64,000 nt of DNA from Marinicella marina (GCF_030065545.1 NZ_JASJNC010000008.1:1-64000), one strand, 5' to 3'; positions 1 to 15,134 are shown, numbered from the stretch's first letter. Numbers and translations are program-made. The notes: a model not told the origin generated them from the letters alone.

Positions 1-332
1 AACAAATGGAGAAAACACTACAACCACATTAGGCCACACAGTTCATTGAAATATATGACGCCAGTGGCATTTGCTAATCAGGCAGCATAAAATGAATTAT
101 CTCATCCAAGCCGCGGTACTAAGTTGGGGGAAAGGTCACACCAATTTTAAACATCTGTTTTCTCCAAAACTAACTTACCCTCATTAAGCATCAATTTATG
201 TGGGCTGCTACTAAGATAGAACTAATCAAGGACAGACACCACTTTGAATGAATTCTTACAAACTCATCAGATAATTGCTACAGATTATTTCGCCTAAAAT
301 GTCCAAAATCATATTTTTAAATGGAATTAATC
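1..332. other. Gene-free left edge
   Basis: I see no convincing gene in the first 332 bases; the longer frames are broken by stops. Around 228-240 there is a short string reading GGACAGACACC. I have seen similar strings near REP-associated transposase genes, so it may be debris of the same family as the fragment that follows, but one copy proves nothing. Confidence 0.4.
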
Positions 333-710
333 ATGACTATTGCACGAAGCCAGTAGATTTGTGTTGAGGAAACCCCGTATTATCATGTGGTATCTAGATG
401 CGTAAGAAGAGCCTTCCTTTGTGGGGAGGACAGGATATCAGGAAAATCATTCGAACACCGCCGCCAATGGCTCATTGACCGCATCAAACAAGTCACTTCA
501 GTGTATGCTATTGATGTGTGCTCTTACGCTATTATGAACAACCACTTTCATATTGTTTTGAAGATCAATTCAACTAAAGAATGGAACGCCACTCAAGTAC
601 TGATGACCTGGTGTTCGTTGTATTCGTTACCTGTTCTTTGTGACCGTTATACAATCAATACAGCGTTTCAATCATCTATTTTGACCAATATCAATGCCAA
701 TGAGCTTTAA
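333..710 (+). pseudogene. Broken, truncated REP-associated (Y1, RAYT-type) transposase
   Basis: Reading from ATG 333 gives a normal family N-terminus, but an in-frame TAG at 354-356 interrupts it after seven codons. The frame then continues with PYYHVVSRCVRRAFL, typical of RAYT/TnpA-REP transposases of the HUH type. The HUH-like motif is visible as NNHFHIVL near 534-565. The frame stops at 710 after about 125 codons, whereas the family is usually 200-330 residues, so the C-terminal half, including most of the Tyr-helix region, is missing. A shorter GTG-initiated product from 387 is conceivable but would lack the N-terminal strand. I read it as a dead remnant. The Tn3 element inserted 45 bp downstream. 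Confidence 0.75.
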
Positions 711-750
711 TGGCTTTATGATTAACAGCTCTTATTCAGACTCAAATAAC

Positions 751-755
751 TTGTA
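751..755. repeat. Left 5 bp target-site duplication of the Tn3-family element
   Basis: TTGTA lies immediately outside the GGGG end of the left inverted repeat and is repeated exactly at 16403-16407 outside the right end. Five-base duplications are the rule for Tn3-family transposition. Confidence 0.9.
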
Positions 756-793
756 GGGGTTTTGCGCACATTCCCTCGTTAATTCATATAATT
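756..793 (+). repeat. Left terminal inverted repeat (IRL, 38 bp)
   Basis: It starts GGGGTTTTGCGCACATTCCC and matches the reverse complement of 16365-16402 at 34 of 38 positions; mismatches are at positions 24, 25, 32 and 36. It is the substrate end for the TnpA encoded just inside it. Confidence 0.92.
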
Positions 794-982
794 CTTACTA
801 AGCGCTTGATATTAAATACAAATAAATCAGTTAATTCACCTATTTATTCATTGTCACAACCTTTATTTGATCAATATCAGCTCTAAAAAATGTAGTTAAC
901 TCTGCTTTGAATTACAGAAACGGCTTCAATTCCACACATCCCCTCTAAAATTCATATATTTTTCTCTAAGTGATTGATTGTG

Positions 983-1012
983 AATGACATGTTTTGCAAA
1001 ATGTCATTTTTT
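983..1012 (+). terminator. Terminator-like hairpin at the tnpA start
   Basis: AATGACAT (983-990) pairs perfectly with ATGTCATT (1001-1008) around a ten-base loop that is itself nearly self-complementary, and six T residues (1007-1012) follow. It overlaps the first possible tnpA start codon at 984. It may stop transcription entering the transposon from outside, or hide the start codon. Either role is inference. Confidence 0.45.
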
Positions 1013-4000
1013 ATACAAACATGTTATGGCAAAAAATGAGGTAAGGCGGCTTGTAGTCCTAAAAAAAGCCGAGATCGATGAAGTATATTCTCTCCCCTCT
1101 TTTAATCACTCAGATAGAGAAGAATTTTTCTCTATGGATGAATCAGTTAAAAAGTTCACCTACAGGTTAAATAAATTTGAAGCTAAAGTATATTTTTTAT
1201 TGCTATTAGGCTATTTCAGAGCCAAACCATTAATCTATGACTTTTCTGCTTCTGAGGTAACAGAAGATCTTGAGTATGTACTGAACAAGTATTTCAACGG
1301 TAAGCAATTAAAACAATTCAAATTAACACAGCAATTTAGAATTCGTTTGATGAATCGGCTTCTGGAGCATCTTGGGTTCATACGATACAAACCAGGAAAA
1401 CATAAAGCAGAATTATTAAAACGCTTAACTCATACTGCAAAAATTCAAATAGACCCGAGATATATTTTGGATGATTGTATTTCATATTTCAGTCAGAACA
1501 GAATTGTGTTGCCTGGGTATACCACTATTTTAGATTTAATAACCAATGTAATTACTTCAGAAAGGAAACGGATCAATAAAGTCTTTAATGCCAGCCTGCC
1601 TGGCGACACCAAATCTACTTTGCTTGAAATCCTGAATTCAAAGGATAAATTCACAGAACTTTCAAAACTAAAAAGATCCAGTAGTGATTTTTCAGTTAGT
1701 GAAATCAAAAGAGAAATCAAAACACATCAACGAATTCACCCCTTTTATCCGGATTTGAAAGCAGTAATCAAGAAGTTGAACTTGTCACCTGCCAACCTTG
1801 AATACTACGCATCTATGGTACGAGTAAAAAGTGTGTATGCGCTGAAGCGGCATGATGACAATCAGACAATTCTTTATTTAATTGCGTACCTATTTTTTCG
1901 TTATCAGGAAGCCAATGATAACCTGATCACTGCTTTGGTTTATTTGTCAAGAAAGCTTCATGAATCATCTAAGAAACATGCAAAGAAGAAAGTTCTTGAG
2001 GATGTGAATATCATCAGGAAAGAATTAAAAGCAGCGGGTGAATTACTACAAATCTATATCGATGCTGACATTGGAAATGAGATTTCATTTGGCAATATCA
2101 GAAAGAAAGCTTACAAAGTTCTATCGAAGAAAAAGATTGAGATTCTTAGTAACCATCTCAGAGATTCGAACTATGACACACATCATTATGAATGGGAATA
2201 CATTGATAAGAACATCACACAAGTTTCCAGAAAAATACGGTCAATTTTTCTTGTATTGGACCTGGAATACAATCATATTTCAAAGGAGCTTGCAGTTGCT
2301 TTTAATCAAACTAAAAAAGAACTGCAGGAACATGGAAAAATCGAATCAATCAATCTTGAGCTCATTAACAAGAATGAGCAAAAGTTTTTTGAGTGCCATG
2401 AAAATTCATCAAATCGATTTGAATATTATTTATACAGAAGGATTTACCAACTGTACTCTAAAAACTCGATTACTGTTAAAAACAGTATCAAAAATAAGAG
2501 CTTGTCTTCAGATTTAATCAACAGGGGTAGTTGGGAATATGAAAAAGAAAGCATCATAAAAAACACCAACCAACCAGCCATTTCAACGCCCATATCTCAG
2601 ACGCTTGAATCAAAACTTGATCAACTCGAAACTAAACTCAAATCTTTCAGCAATACCATTGCAATCGGAGGAAATAAATATGTTGAATACCTTCCAGGTA
2701 AGCAACAATTCAAATGGTCCATACCAAACAAAAGGTGGCAAGAGAGTGTTGACAACCCCATTTACAAACAAATTCAACATCTTGGAATCGTTGAGTTGAT
2801 GTCATATGTGGCACAAAAAACTAACTACCTTGATGCTTTTGAACACGCAACAATGTCCAAAGAAAAAGATGATTTACTTTATAACGATTTAATCGCATGT
2901 ATCCTGGGCAATGGAACCAACTATGGGCTCTATAAGATGGCAAACATATCTGATAGATCAATCGGTAGGTTACGACATGTAGAAGAGACTTTTTTGAGAG
3001 CCTCAACTTTGAAAGATGCTAATGACAATATCTCCAACGCCATTGCTGAGTTACCAATTTTCAGCTATTACAACATCAATGACAGAGATTTGTTTTCAAG
3101 TATTGACGGTCAAAATTTTGAATGCCGAATCAATACATACAAAGCCAGGTTTTCAGCCAAAGACTTTTTTAAAGGCAAAGCCCTTTCATCTTTATCTCTG
3201 GTTTCCAATTGGGTACCGGTCAATGCAATGATAAGTGGATCAAATGAATACGAAGGTCATTTCGGGTTCGATTTGTTATTTAATAATACCTCAGAAATTC
3301 AACCCAATGTTTTATCAACGGACACACATGGGACAAACAATGTTAATTTTGCCATTCTGGACTTTTTTGGATATCAATTTGCTCCCAGGTATGCCCGGGT
3401 CAAAAAGATATTTTTCGACCTGTTTGTGGTTTTTGAAGACGCGGATTCAAGCCCTTTCATCAAACTAAAAAATGAAGTTAACGAATCCTTGATAGCCAGT
3501 GAATGGGACAACATTCAACACATACTATGTTCACTAAGCGAAAAAACTGCTTCACAAAGTACCATTGTCAGAAAGTTGAGTACTGGTAAAAACAGAACCC
3601 TCTCAGCCCTACGTGAATATGACCGGCTGATAAAAGCATTGTATATTTTAGAGTTTGTAGATAGTGATGAGCTTAGGCACTATGTTCAGCAAGCACTTAA
3701 TCGAGGTGAGGCCTATCATCAGCTTCGGAGGGCCATTGCTTCTGTCAATGGTAATAAATTTCGTGGAGGCAATGATTACCAGGTATCACTATGGAATGAC
3801 TGTGCCAGGCTTGTATCTAACTGCATCATCTATTACAACTCAGCCTTGCTGTCTACATTTCTAAAAATGAGCCAGGATCAAAATAAACCTGAATTAGTTA
3901 AATACATTGCACAACTCTCTCCAGTGGCATGGCAGCATATTAACCTGAATGGTGAATACTCATTTCACCCAAATATAAGTGAACTTGATTTGGAATTTAT

Positions 4001-4028
4001 GTTAAGTAGGATTGATACTTTCATATAG
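984..4028 (+). CDS. tnpA: Tn3-family transposase TnpA
   Basis: This 1014-residue protein has the normal length of Tn3-family transposases. It has an N-terminal DUF4158-like region and a C-terminal DDE catalytic domain. The catalytic triad can be read directly: D708 in SSIDGQNF, D780 in STDTHGTNN and E909 in LNRGEAYHQL, with the family-typical FAPR block between the second D and the E. It cuts and joins the 38 bp ends, and the left end lies 190 bp upstream. ATG 984 sits inside a hairpin, so ATG 1026 (MAKNEVRRL) is a credible alternative start, giving 1000 residues. Neither start has a strong ribosome-binding site. The gene converges with the HEPN gene, with two bases between the stop codons. 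Confidence 0.95.
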   Translation: MTCFAKCHFLYKHVMAKNEVRRLVVLKKAEIDEVYSLPSFNHSDREEFFSMDESVKKFTYRLNKFEAKVYFLLLLGYFRAKPLIYDFSASEVTEDLEYVLNKYFNGKQLKQFKLTQQFRIRLMNRLLEHLGFIRYKPGKHKAELLKRLTHTAKIQIDPRYILDDCISYFSQNRIVLPGYTTILDLITNVITSERKRINKVFNASLPGDTKSTLLEILNSKDKFTELSKLKRSSSDFSVSEIKREIKTHQRIHPFYPDLKAVIKKLNLSPANLEYYASMVRVKSVYALKRHDDNQTILYLIAYLFFRYQEANDNLITALVYLSRKLHESSKKHAKKKVLEDVNIIRKELKAAGELLQIYIDADIGNEISFGNIRKKAYKVLSKKKIEILSNHLRDSNYDTHHYEWEYIDKNITQVSRKIRSIFLVLDLEYNHISKELAVAFNQTKKELQEHGKIESINLELINKNEQKFFECHENSSNRFEYYLYRRIYQLYSKNSITVKNSIKNKSLSSDLINRGSWEYEKESIIKNTNQPAISTPISQTLESKLDQLETKLKSFSNTIAIGGNKYVEYLPGKQQFKWSIPNKRWQESVDNPIYKQIQHLGIVELMSYVAQKTNYLDAFEHATMSKEKDDLLYNDLIACILGNGTNYGLYKMANISDRSIGRLRHVEETFLRASTLKDANDNISNAIAELPIFSYYNINDRDLFSSIDGQNFECRINTYKARFSAKDFFKGKALSSLSLVSNWVPVNAMISGSNEYEGHFGFDLLFNNTSEIQPNVLSTDTHGTNNVNFAILDFFGYQFAPRYARVKKIFFDLFVVFEDADSSPFIKLKNEVNESLIASEWDNIQHILCSLSEKTASQSTIVRKLSTGKNRTLSALREYDRLIKALYILEFVDSDELRHYVQQALNRGEAYHQLRRAIASVNGNKFRGGNDYQVSLWNDCARLVSNCIIYYNSALLSTFLKMSQDQNKPELVKYIAQLSPVAWQHINLNGEYSFHPNISELDLEFMLSRIDTFI

Positions 4029-4030
4029 GG

Positions 4031-5233
4031 TTAATTTTTTTTAAGGTATTTGATTAAACCGGGATCTTCTAAAAACTTTTCAATTACAACCTTGATGTAA
4101 AGTATTAGGTCTTGGTTTACTTCTTCAATCACAAAGCATTTTTCATATTCGGGATTGTCTTTTAAACCTTCTCTATATTTTTTTTGGATATATTTTTCTA
4201 AAGCAGAAAAATTCCCATGAGCAATGCTTGACCGTTGTGAGTAAATTTCACCGAGACGTTTATGTGTTTCATCAAGAGAAATTAATGGGTCATAAAGATA
4301 GAGAACGAGAGATGTTTTTAGTTTGAACTGCTTACTGATGGAATCCTCAACGTTAAACCTGTTGTAATCAGGATTATGAGTCAGCATCATTTCCAAAATA
4401 CTTGTTAAAGTGACAACCTGAAGTTTTTGGTCCACAAAAACATCAAGAAGTGATGCTAGAATTTCTGAGACTGATTCCAATATTTTTACATGGTTTTCTT
4501 CATCAATCGAATCTAGTTTTTGTGATTCAATAACAATCAAATCTTTAGCAAAATGAAAATTAGACCAATAGTCGGAATCATGGTTAACTTTATTTCTGTG
4601 AGCAAAATAAACAAACTCAAGAATTGAATTATTTACTTTTCTGTCAATTTTAAAGTCTTCTATCCGCTCAAAATCTTTTTGAATTATGAATGAGTTGATT
4701 TCAAGACCTTCTAAATCCTTTTGAATTAACAATGACAATAAAGTTGAAAAATTGATCATTTTTTTTGGAATAGACACTAATGGATGATCATCGTTTAAAA
4801 TAGTAAAGAATCGCGCTTCTGGGTCTTCTCCTCTTAACTGATTAAAGCGGTCTTCAAGTTCTTTGCTACTGCCTTTATCATCAAAGCGAGCAATGACCCA
4901 CATTTTGGAAATTAATTTAAAGACTGAGTCTTTTGAATTTTTACTGAAGAATGATTTGATATACCGATTTTTACCTCCATAATTTTCTTTGAACAATTGC
5001 AATGTATTAGTTAAGGTTACGTTGCCCTCTGGATATTCAGGAGTGTTTTCAACTGGCACCCTTGGTCCACCCATGTCATATTCATGATTAACATCATAAG
5101 ACTTACTAATATAATTATAGATGGCATCAATTTCTTTTTCAGTTCTTGGATTATCTAGCGAAAAATTGTTTCTTTTTGATATAGCTATAGGCGCATCTAT
5201 TGGATAAATATATTTTGTTAAGAGAAAGTTCAT
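4031..5233 (-). CDS. HEPN-domain (Apea-like) protein coupled to the resolvase
   Basis: This protein of 400 residues has no transmembrane segment or signal peptide. Near the C-terminus the sequence EIYSQRSSIAHGN carries an R-X4-H motif (R334, H339), the signature of HEPN ribonucleases, in the context seen in Apea-like HEPN proteins. HEPN proteins act as RNases in toxin-antitoxin and defence systems; a function here is inference. I chose ATG 5233 because it begins one base after the tnpR stop, which implies translational coupling. An upstream ATG at 5308 would add 25 residues and overlap tnpR. Toxin-antitoxin modules are known next to resolvase genes in some Tn3-family elements, and this gene occupies that position. 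No antitoxin gene is visible beside it. Confidence 0.7.
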   Translation of the reverse strand: MNFLLTKYIYPIDAPIAISKRNNFSLDNPRTEKEIDAIYNYISKSYDVNHEYDMGGPRVPVENTPEYPEGNVTLTNTLQLFKENYGGKNRYIKSFFSKNSKDSVFKLISKMWVIARFDDKGSSKELEDRFNQLRGEDPEARFFTILNDDHPLVSIPKKMINFSTLLSLLIQKDLEGLEINSFIIQKDFERIEDFKIDRKVNNSILEFVYFAHRNKVNHDSDYWSNFHFAKDLIVIESQKLDSIDEENHVKILESVSEILASLLDVFVDQKLQVVTLTSILEMMLTHNPDYNRFNVEDSISKQFKLKTSLVLYLYDPLISLDETHKRLGEIYSQRSSIAHGNFSALEKYIQKKYREGLKDNPEYEKCFVIEEVNQDLILYIKVVIEKFLEDPGLIKYLKKN

Positions 5234-5234
5234 C

Positions 5235-5837
5235 TTATGTATTTTTTTCAATTGATAGGTATCTGTAGAAAGTAGCTCGTGATATTTCGAGTGAATCACA
5301 AATCTCATTTATACTTAGCGACTTATTTTTGTTCATTTCTTGAGCCATTCTTACTTTGGGATCTCTGGCTGATCTTTTTGGCCTGCCTCCAAGTTTTCCT
5401 CTGGCTCTGGCAGCTTCCAATCCAGCTTTAGTTCTTTCTTGAATTAATCGTCTTTCGAACTGAGCGAGGGCTGAGAATATATTAAACATCAACTCACCTG
5501 ATGCAGTTGTAGTATCAATGGCCCCATCCTGGATTGATTTAAAGCCAATGTTCTTCTCTAACAGTGACTCAATCAGATTTACCAGGTGTGACATTGACCT
5601 TCCAAGCCGATCTAGTCTCCATACAATTAATGTGTCTCCAGATTCCAAATTCTCCAAGCAAGCATCTAAACCTGGTCTTGAGCTTTTGGCTCCTGAAATT
5701 TTGTCTGTATAAATTAATTTTTTATTACAGCCAGCTTTAAGCAATGAATCAATCTGCAGATTCAATTCCTGATCATCAGTAGAAACCCTAGCATATCCGA
5801 TTTTCTTACCCAATTTCTCAATAAACCCAAAAAACAA
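5235..5837 (-). CDS. tnpR: Serine resolvase/invertase TnpR
   Basis: This 200-residue small serine recombinase resolves Tn3 cointegrates. The N-terminal catalytic domain starts with GYARVSTDDQ, with the nucleophile S19. It continues with the expected RLDRLGRSM and FERRLIQERTKAGL blocks. A C-terminal helix-turn-helix follows the GGRPK linker, ending SINEICDSLEISRATFYRYL. Length is normal for the family. The start at 5837 is the only in-frame ATG before the catalytic motif. The gene faces tnpA, with the HEPN gene between them, which is not the commonest Tn3 layout. A palindrome lies directly upstream and may be part of the res site. Confidence 0.93.
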   Translation of the reverse strand: MFFGFIEKLGKKIGYARVSTDDQELNLQIDSLLKAGCNKKLIYTDKISGAKSSRPGLDACLENLESGDTLIVWRLDRLGRSMSHLVNLIESLLEKNIGFKSIQDGAIDTTTASGELMFNIFSALAQFERRLIQERTKAGLEAARARGKLGGRPKRSARDPKVRMAQEMNKNKSLSINEICDSLEISRATFYRYLSIEKNT

Positions 5838-5880
5838 AAGTATATGATACTTTAATTATTGAGACGTGTATATGAGACTT
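5838..5880. promoter_or_regulatory. Candidate resolution (res) site upstream of tnpR
   Basis: AAGTAT and ATACTT form a perfect 6+6 palindrome with a 3-base centre at 5838-5852, touching the tnpR start codon. A related AT-centred stretch (GTGTATATGAGACTT) lies at 5866-5880. Tn3 res sites lie next to tnpR and consist of several such imperfect dyads. I see only two, so the assignment is tentative. Confidence 0.35.
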
Positions 5881-5984
5881 TGCAGTTCAAGCTCATGGTC
5901 ATCAAATTTTGCTGAATGGTCATGTACCAGAAAACGAACGTTTTATGAAACATATAATAGTCACCGACTATTCCATTAGATAAA

Positions 5985-6383
5985 CTAGCAATCACACTCT
6001 TGCAATGACTTAATAATTCCACAATCACCAACTTTTTGATTATTCGAGCAGGAGTCAGTAAGTGCTTCTAACTGTGTTTTTAGGTGTCTAAGTTCCTTCA
6101 TTTTAATTTTAACCATCTTGACTTGATCATTGATGAGCTCGTTCACTTCTTCACATACGGCATTGGGGTTGTCACGGAGTTCATTAATCCGTTTGATGTC
6201 ACTCAGCGAAAGGTCCAGGTGGCGACAGTGCTTAATGAATTCCAGCTGTTCAATGACTTTTGAATCATACACCCTGAAATTACCATCAGTTCTACCTGCT
6301 GATTTAATTAAATTTTGGGTTTCGTAGTAACGAATGGTTTGAACGGAAAGGTCGGTTTTTTTAGATACTTGTCCGATTTTCAT
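5985..6383 (-). CDS. MerR-family Cd(II)/Pb(II)-responsive regulator (CadR/PbrR-like)
   Basis: This 132-residue protein has an N-terminal winged helix (MKIGQVSKKTDLSVQTIRYY), a long dimerisation helix and a C-terminal metal loop. Cysteines at C77 (AVCEEVN), C112 (DSCSNN) and C121 (GDCGII) match the three metal ligands of CadR/PbrR. The extra tail CDC at 130-132 recalls the additional ligands of that group. MerR regulators bind between -35 and -10 boxes with a long spacer and untwist the promoter when metal binds. Exactly such a promoter lies between this gene and the divergent cargo operon, and a second copy lies upstream of the transglutaminase-like gene. Confidence 0.88.
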   Translation of the reverse strand: MKIGQVSKKTDLSVQTIRYYETQNLIKSAGRTDGNFRVYDSKVIEQLEFIKHCRHLDLSLSDIKRINELRDNPNAVCEEVNELINDQVKMVKIKMKELRHLKTQLEALTDSCSNNQKVGDCGIIKSLQECDC

Positions 6384-6392
6384 ATTTTACTC

Positions 6393-6423
6393 TTGACTCT
6401 ATAGTGGCTATAGATATTAAACT
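6393..6423 (+). promoter_or_regulatory. MerR-type promoter/operator of the metal-resistance operon
   Basis: TTGACT (6393-6398) and TAAACT (6418-6423) are separated by 19 bp, the overlong spacer typical of MerR-controlled promoters. The spacer contains a CTATAG, TGG, CTATAG dyad. It sits between the divergent merR-type gene and the CDF-like gene. A near-identical copy is at 15175-15205. Confidence 0.85.
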
Positions 6424-6452
6424 GCACGCTTGATAAAAACAAGCACATTCAA

Positions 6453-7340
6453 ATGTCAGATTCTTGCGGTAACAGTTGTAACAATACAGCGCAAAGTACA
6501 GATCAAGTCACAAAGGTTCCTGATCATGGGTTGGTCAGTACTTTTGAAGTGACCAAAATGGACTGTCCATCTGAGGAAAGTATGATCCGCATGGCGCTGG
6601 AGAATTGTCAGTCTTTAATAGCCATGGACTTTGATATTCCTGGAAGAAGGTTAAAGGTCTACCATGAAAATAGTATCGATGAAATTCAGCAAAAGTTAAC
6701 AAATTTAAATTTGGGAGCCAGTCTACTTGAGACCCAACAAATTGATTCTGAAGCGTTAACGGATGCCATCAGTAATGCCAATTTAGAAGACAGTAAAGAA
6801 TTTAAGGTTCTTCTCTGGTTGCTGATTATCAATGCAGTGATGTTTGTTATCGAATTTGTGGTTGGTGTTATTGCTCAATCAACTGGGTTGATTGCAGATT
6901 CTTTAGATATGTTTGCTGATGCTGCTGTTTATGCCACTGCAATTTATGCCGTTGGTAAAAGTGATCAGTTGAAACTCAAGGCTGCACACCTATCTGGTTG
7001 GTTGCAGGTGTTGTTAGGTTTAGGTGCGTTATTTGAAGTTATGAGGCGATTCATTTATGGCAGTGATCCAGTTTCAACTCTAATGATTGGAATGGGATTG
7101 ATTGCTTTAGTGGCCAATGTGACATGCTTAATGTTAATTGCTAAGAAAAAAGATTCCGGTGCTCACATGAAAGCCAGCTGGATCTTTTCAGCTAATGATG
7201 TTATAGCCAATACAGGTGTAATTTTAGCTGGAGTGCTTGTTATGGTGACAGGATCTGCTTTACCGGATTTAATCATTGGTTTAGTCATCGTAGCTTTTGT
7301 ATTAAATGGTGCCAGACGAATTTTGCAAATCAAGTCATGA
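6453..7340 (+). CDS. CDF-like cation efflux protein with N-terminal degenerate HMA domain
   Basis: This 295-residue protein has three parts. The N-terminus (MSDSCGNSCN) is cysteine-rich. A heavy-metal-associated-like fold lies at about residues 27-95, where the usual CXXC is replaced by KMDCPSEE, leaving one cysteine. A cation-efflux membrane domain of about six helices starts near residue 115. Conserved acidic positions are visible in LIADSLDMFADAAVYA and SANDVIANTG, matching the paired metal-site helices of CDF transporters. It probably exports divalent metal from cytoplasm to periplasm. It is the first gene after the MerR-type promoter. The Cys-poor HMA variant is shared with other cadR-linked proteins of this family as I recall them. 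Confidence 0.8.
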   Translation: MSDSCGNSCNNTAQSTDQVTKVPDHGLVSTFEVTKMDCPSEESMIRMALENCQSLIAMDFDIPGRRLKVYHENSIDEIQQKLTNLNLGASLLETQQIDSEALTDAISNANLEDSKEFKVLLWLLIINAVMFVIEFVVGVIAQSTGLIADSLDMFADAAVYATAIYAVGKSDQLKLKAAHLSGWLQVLLGLGALFEVMRRFIYGSDPVSTLMIGMGLIALVANVTCLMLIAKKKDSGAHMKASWIFSANDVIANTGVILAGVLVMVTGSALPDLIIGLVIVAFVLNGARRILQIKS

Positions 7341-7395
7341 CATGCAAAGTGTATTTAACTTGAACAAACTGATAGAATATAGGTCTTAAACAAAA

Positions 7396-7752
7396 ATGAC
7401 ACAAAGACACTTAAATTTAATGGGTTTTAAACTATTCATAATTCTGCTTGTAATGGCTGTATCTTTTCAGTCCATTGCTGCTGTGTCTGATGTTCACCAA
7501 TCACACCAATCAGGTGCTGAGCATTTAGAGTTTGAACATGAACATGAAGGTGATACCAATTTAACGCCTCAAAAAGAATTAAATTCATTTGATTGTCATC
7601 ACTGTTGTCATTGCCACGGTGGTCATGTCTCATCCATGCTACCACCATCTTTTAGCTTGGCATATTTAGAATTAAACCAAGCCATTTCTATTTCAGACCA
7701 TTCTTTTACAAGTAACCTTGCATCCAGGCTTCTTCGGCCACCCCAAGCTTAA
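7396..7752 (+). CDS. Small His/Cys-rich periplasmic protein, CzcI/CopL-like
   Basis: This 118-residue protein has a signal peptide (FKLFIILLVMAVSFQSIAA). The mature part is rich in metal ligands: HQSHQSGAEH, EFEHEHEGD and the dense cluster DCHHCCHCHGGH. Such small proteins at the head of czc operons (CzcI type) are thought to bind or sense periplasmic metal. The exact family is not certain. It sits 55 bp after the CDF-like gene and 89 bp before czcC and ends RLLRPPQA, a tail often seen in this group. Confidence 0.6.
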   Translation: MTQRHLNLMGFKLFIILLVMAVSFQSIAAVSDVHQSHQSGAEHLEFEHEHEGDTNLTPQKELNSFDCHHCCHCHGGHVSSMLPPSFSLAYLELNQAISISDHSFTSNLASRLLRPPQA

Positions 7753-7841
7753 ATCTTAATATAAACACAGTTTGAAATGCATCCACTACATGGGCGTGTA
7801 TTTCAAATGCATTTTAATTTTTAAGATTTAGGAAACTTATC

Positions 7842-9145
7842 ATGACTTACTTTAATAAGAACGTGCCACCTGGCGTGTTTAATTGGCGTGGAGCCAATAA
7901 ATGGTTGTTGATGGTGTTATTAATATCATCAAACCAACTAACTGCTAAAGATATCAATTTGGCAACAGCCATCAATTTGATGCTGGAACAAAACCCGTCA
8001 CTCAAGATATTTGAGTTGAGAAAGCGCTCACTTGAAGGAGCGCAATACACCGCTGGCTTGAACCCGGAAATCGAAATGGGTTTAGAAGCCGAAAACTTTT
8101 TAGGAAGCAAACCGTACACAGCTTTTGACCAAAGTGAATTGACCGTCTCTGTTTCATCAGTTATTGAGCTGGGAGGGAAGAAAGATGCCCGAAAAAACTT
8201 TGTCTCAACAAAGTATGGCCTCCTTGATGCGCAAAGGAAAATAAAATCATTGGATCTCATATCCAAGTTAACTGATTCCTTTATTGATGTATTGGCCACA
8301 CAGGAGCGTGTAAAACTTGCCGAAGAATCAGTGCGACTAAGCGAGGACATTTATGTATCGGTCAAACGCAAAGCAAAAGCTGGAGCCATCAGTGATGTTG
8401 AGGTCAAACGATCATTTGCCTCGCTTAAACAAGCACAGTTAACCCTTAACGCTGAACAAAGCAAACTTGAACGACAAAGTGTCAACTTGAGTTTATATTG
8501 GTCAGAAAAACAACCTCAGTTCAGTCAATTATCCGGTGAGTTATTTGATTTTGGGGTGGTTAAAGAGATTGGCCAACTCCATCAAAACCTTGAGAAGTCA
8601 AATCTAATCCAAGCACTGACGATGAACCAGCGATTGGCAGAGTCTAAGTTGGCAGTTGTTCAGGCTGAATCCAAAGCAGATGTCAATTGGTCTTTGGGTG
8701 TTCGCAGGTTTGAAGAAAGCCATGATGCAGCGCTGACAGCTGGATTCAGTATCCCGCTGTTCAAAAGAAAAAGAAATAAGGGTAACTTGATGGAGGTTGA
8801 GGCCGATATTGATGCATCCCGTGCTGAACAAAAAATTGCTCTGCTTGAATTGTATGGACAGGTCAATGAATTTTATTCATTGAGACAAGCTGCCATCGAA
8901 AAATTCAATGTCCTTGAGAATGAAATCATTCCAGCATTAACTCATGCGCTTGAGTTAACCAAAGAGGCATACCTTGATGGTAGGTATGGCTATCTCGAAT
9001 ACTCAGCTGCCAGAGCTGATTTAATCCAATCTAAAAAATCATTGATTGATACTGCCCAAAGTATCTTGAATTACGGTGTGCAATTGGAGCGAATCACAGC
9101 AGAACCCATTTACAACGATATCCAACAAACCCACGGAGGTGACTC

Positions 9146-9149
<4 letters not shown>
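7842..9149 (+). CDS. czcC: Outer-membrane factor CzcC (TolC-like)
   Basis: This 435-residue TolC-superfamily protein should form the outer-membrane tunnel of the CzcCBA export complex. A hydrophobic signal segment lies around residues 20-35, and two OEP repeats rich in coiled-coil helices follow. Family blocks such as AINLMLEQNPSL and LEYSAARADLIQSKKSL are present. A GGAA-type ribosome-binding site precedes ATG 7842. The stop overlaps the start of czcB (ATGA), so the two are coupled. Confidence 0.88.
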
Positions 9150-15098
<5,949 letters not shown>

Positions 15099-15110
15099 TG
15101 TTCAACAACG

Positions 15111-15134
15111 GCAAGCTGCCAATCGGTAGCTTGC
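15111..15134 (+). terminator. Hairpin after the metal-resistance operon
   Basis: GCAAGCTGCC and GGTAGCTTGC form a ten-base stem with one G-T pair and a four-base loop, 12 bp after the ATPase stop. No T tract follows, so it may be a weak terminator or an mRNA 3' end stabiliser. Confidence 0.5.

Noticed and set aside
228..240. GGACAGACACC string as a REP element
   Set aside because: Only one clear copy with no hairpin partner is seen here, so a REP assignment is not supported from this window.
2038..2517. Open frame of 159 codons inside tnpA
   Set aside because: It is in another frame of a full-length transposase with clear catalytic residues and shows no family features of its own.
5234..5308. 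Longer N-terminus of the HEPN protein starting at ATG 5308
   Set aside because: It would overlap the end of tnpR by about 70 bases, and the ATG one base after the tnpR stop gives a simpler coupled start.
7847..8350. Antisense open frame of 167 codons opposite czcC
   Set aside because: The sense frame has clear TolC-family features; the antisense protein is a composition effect.
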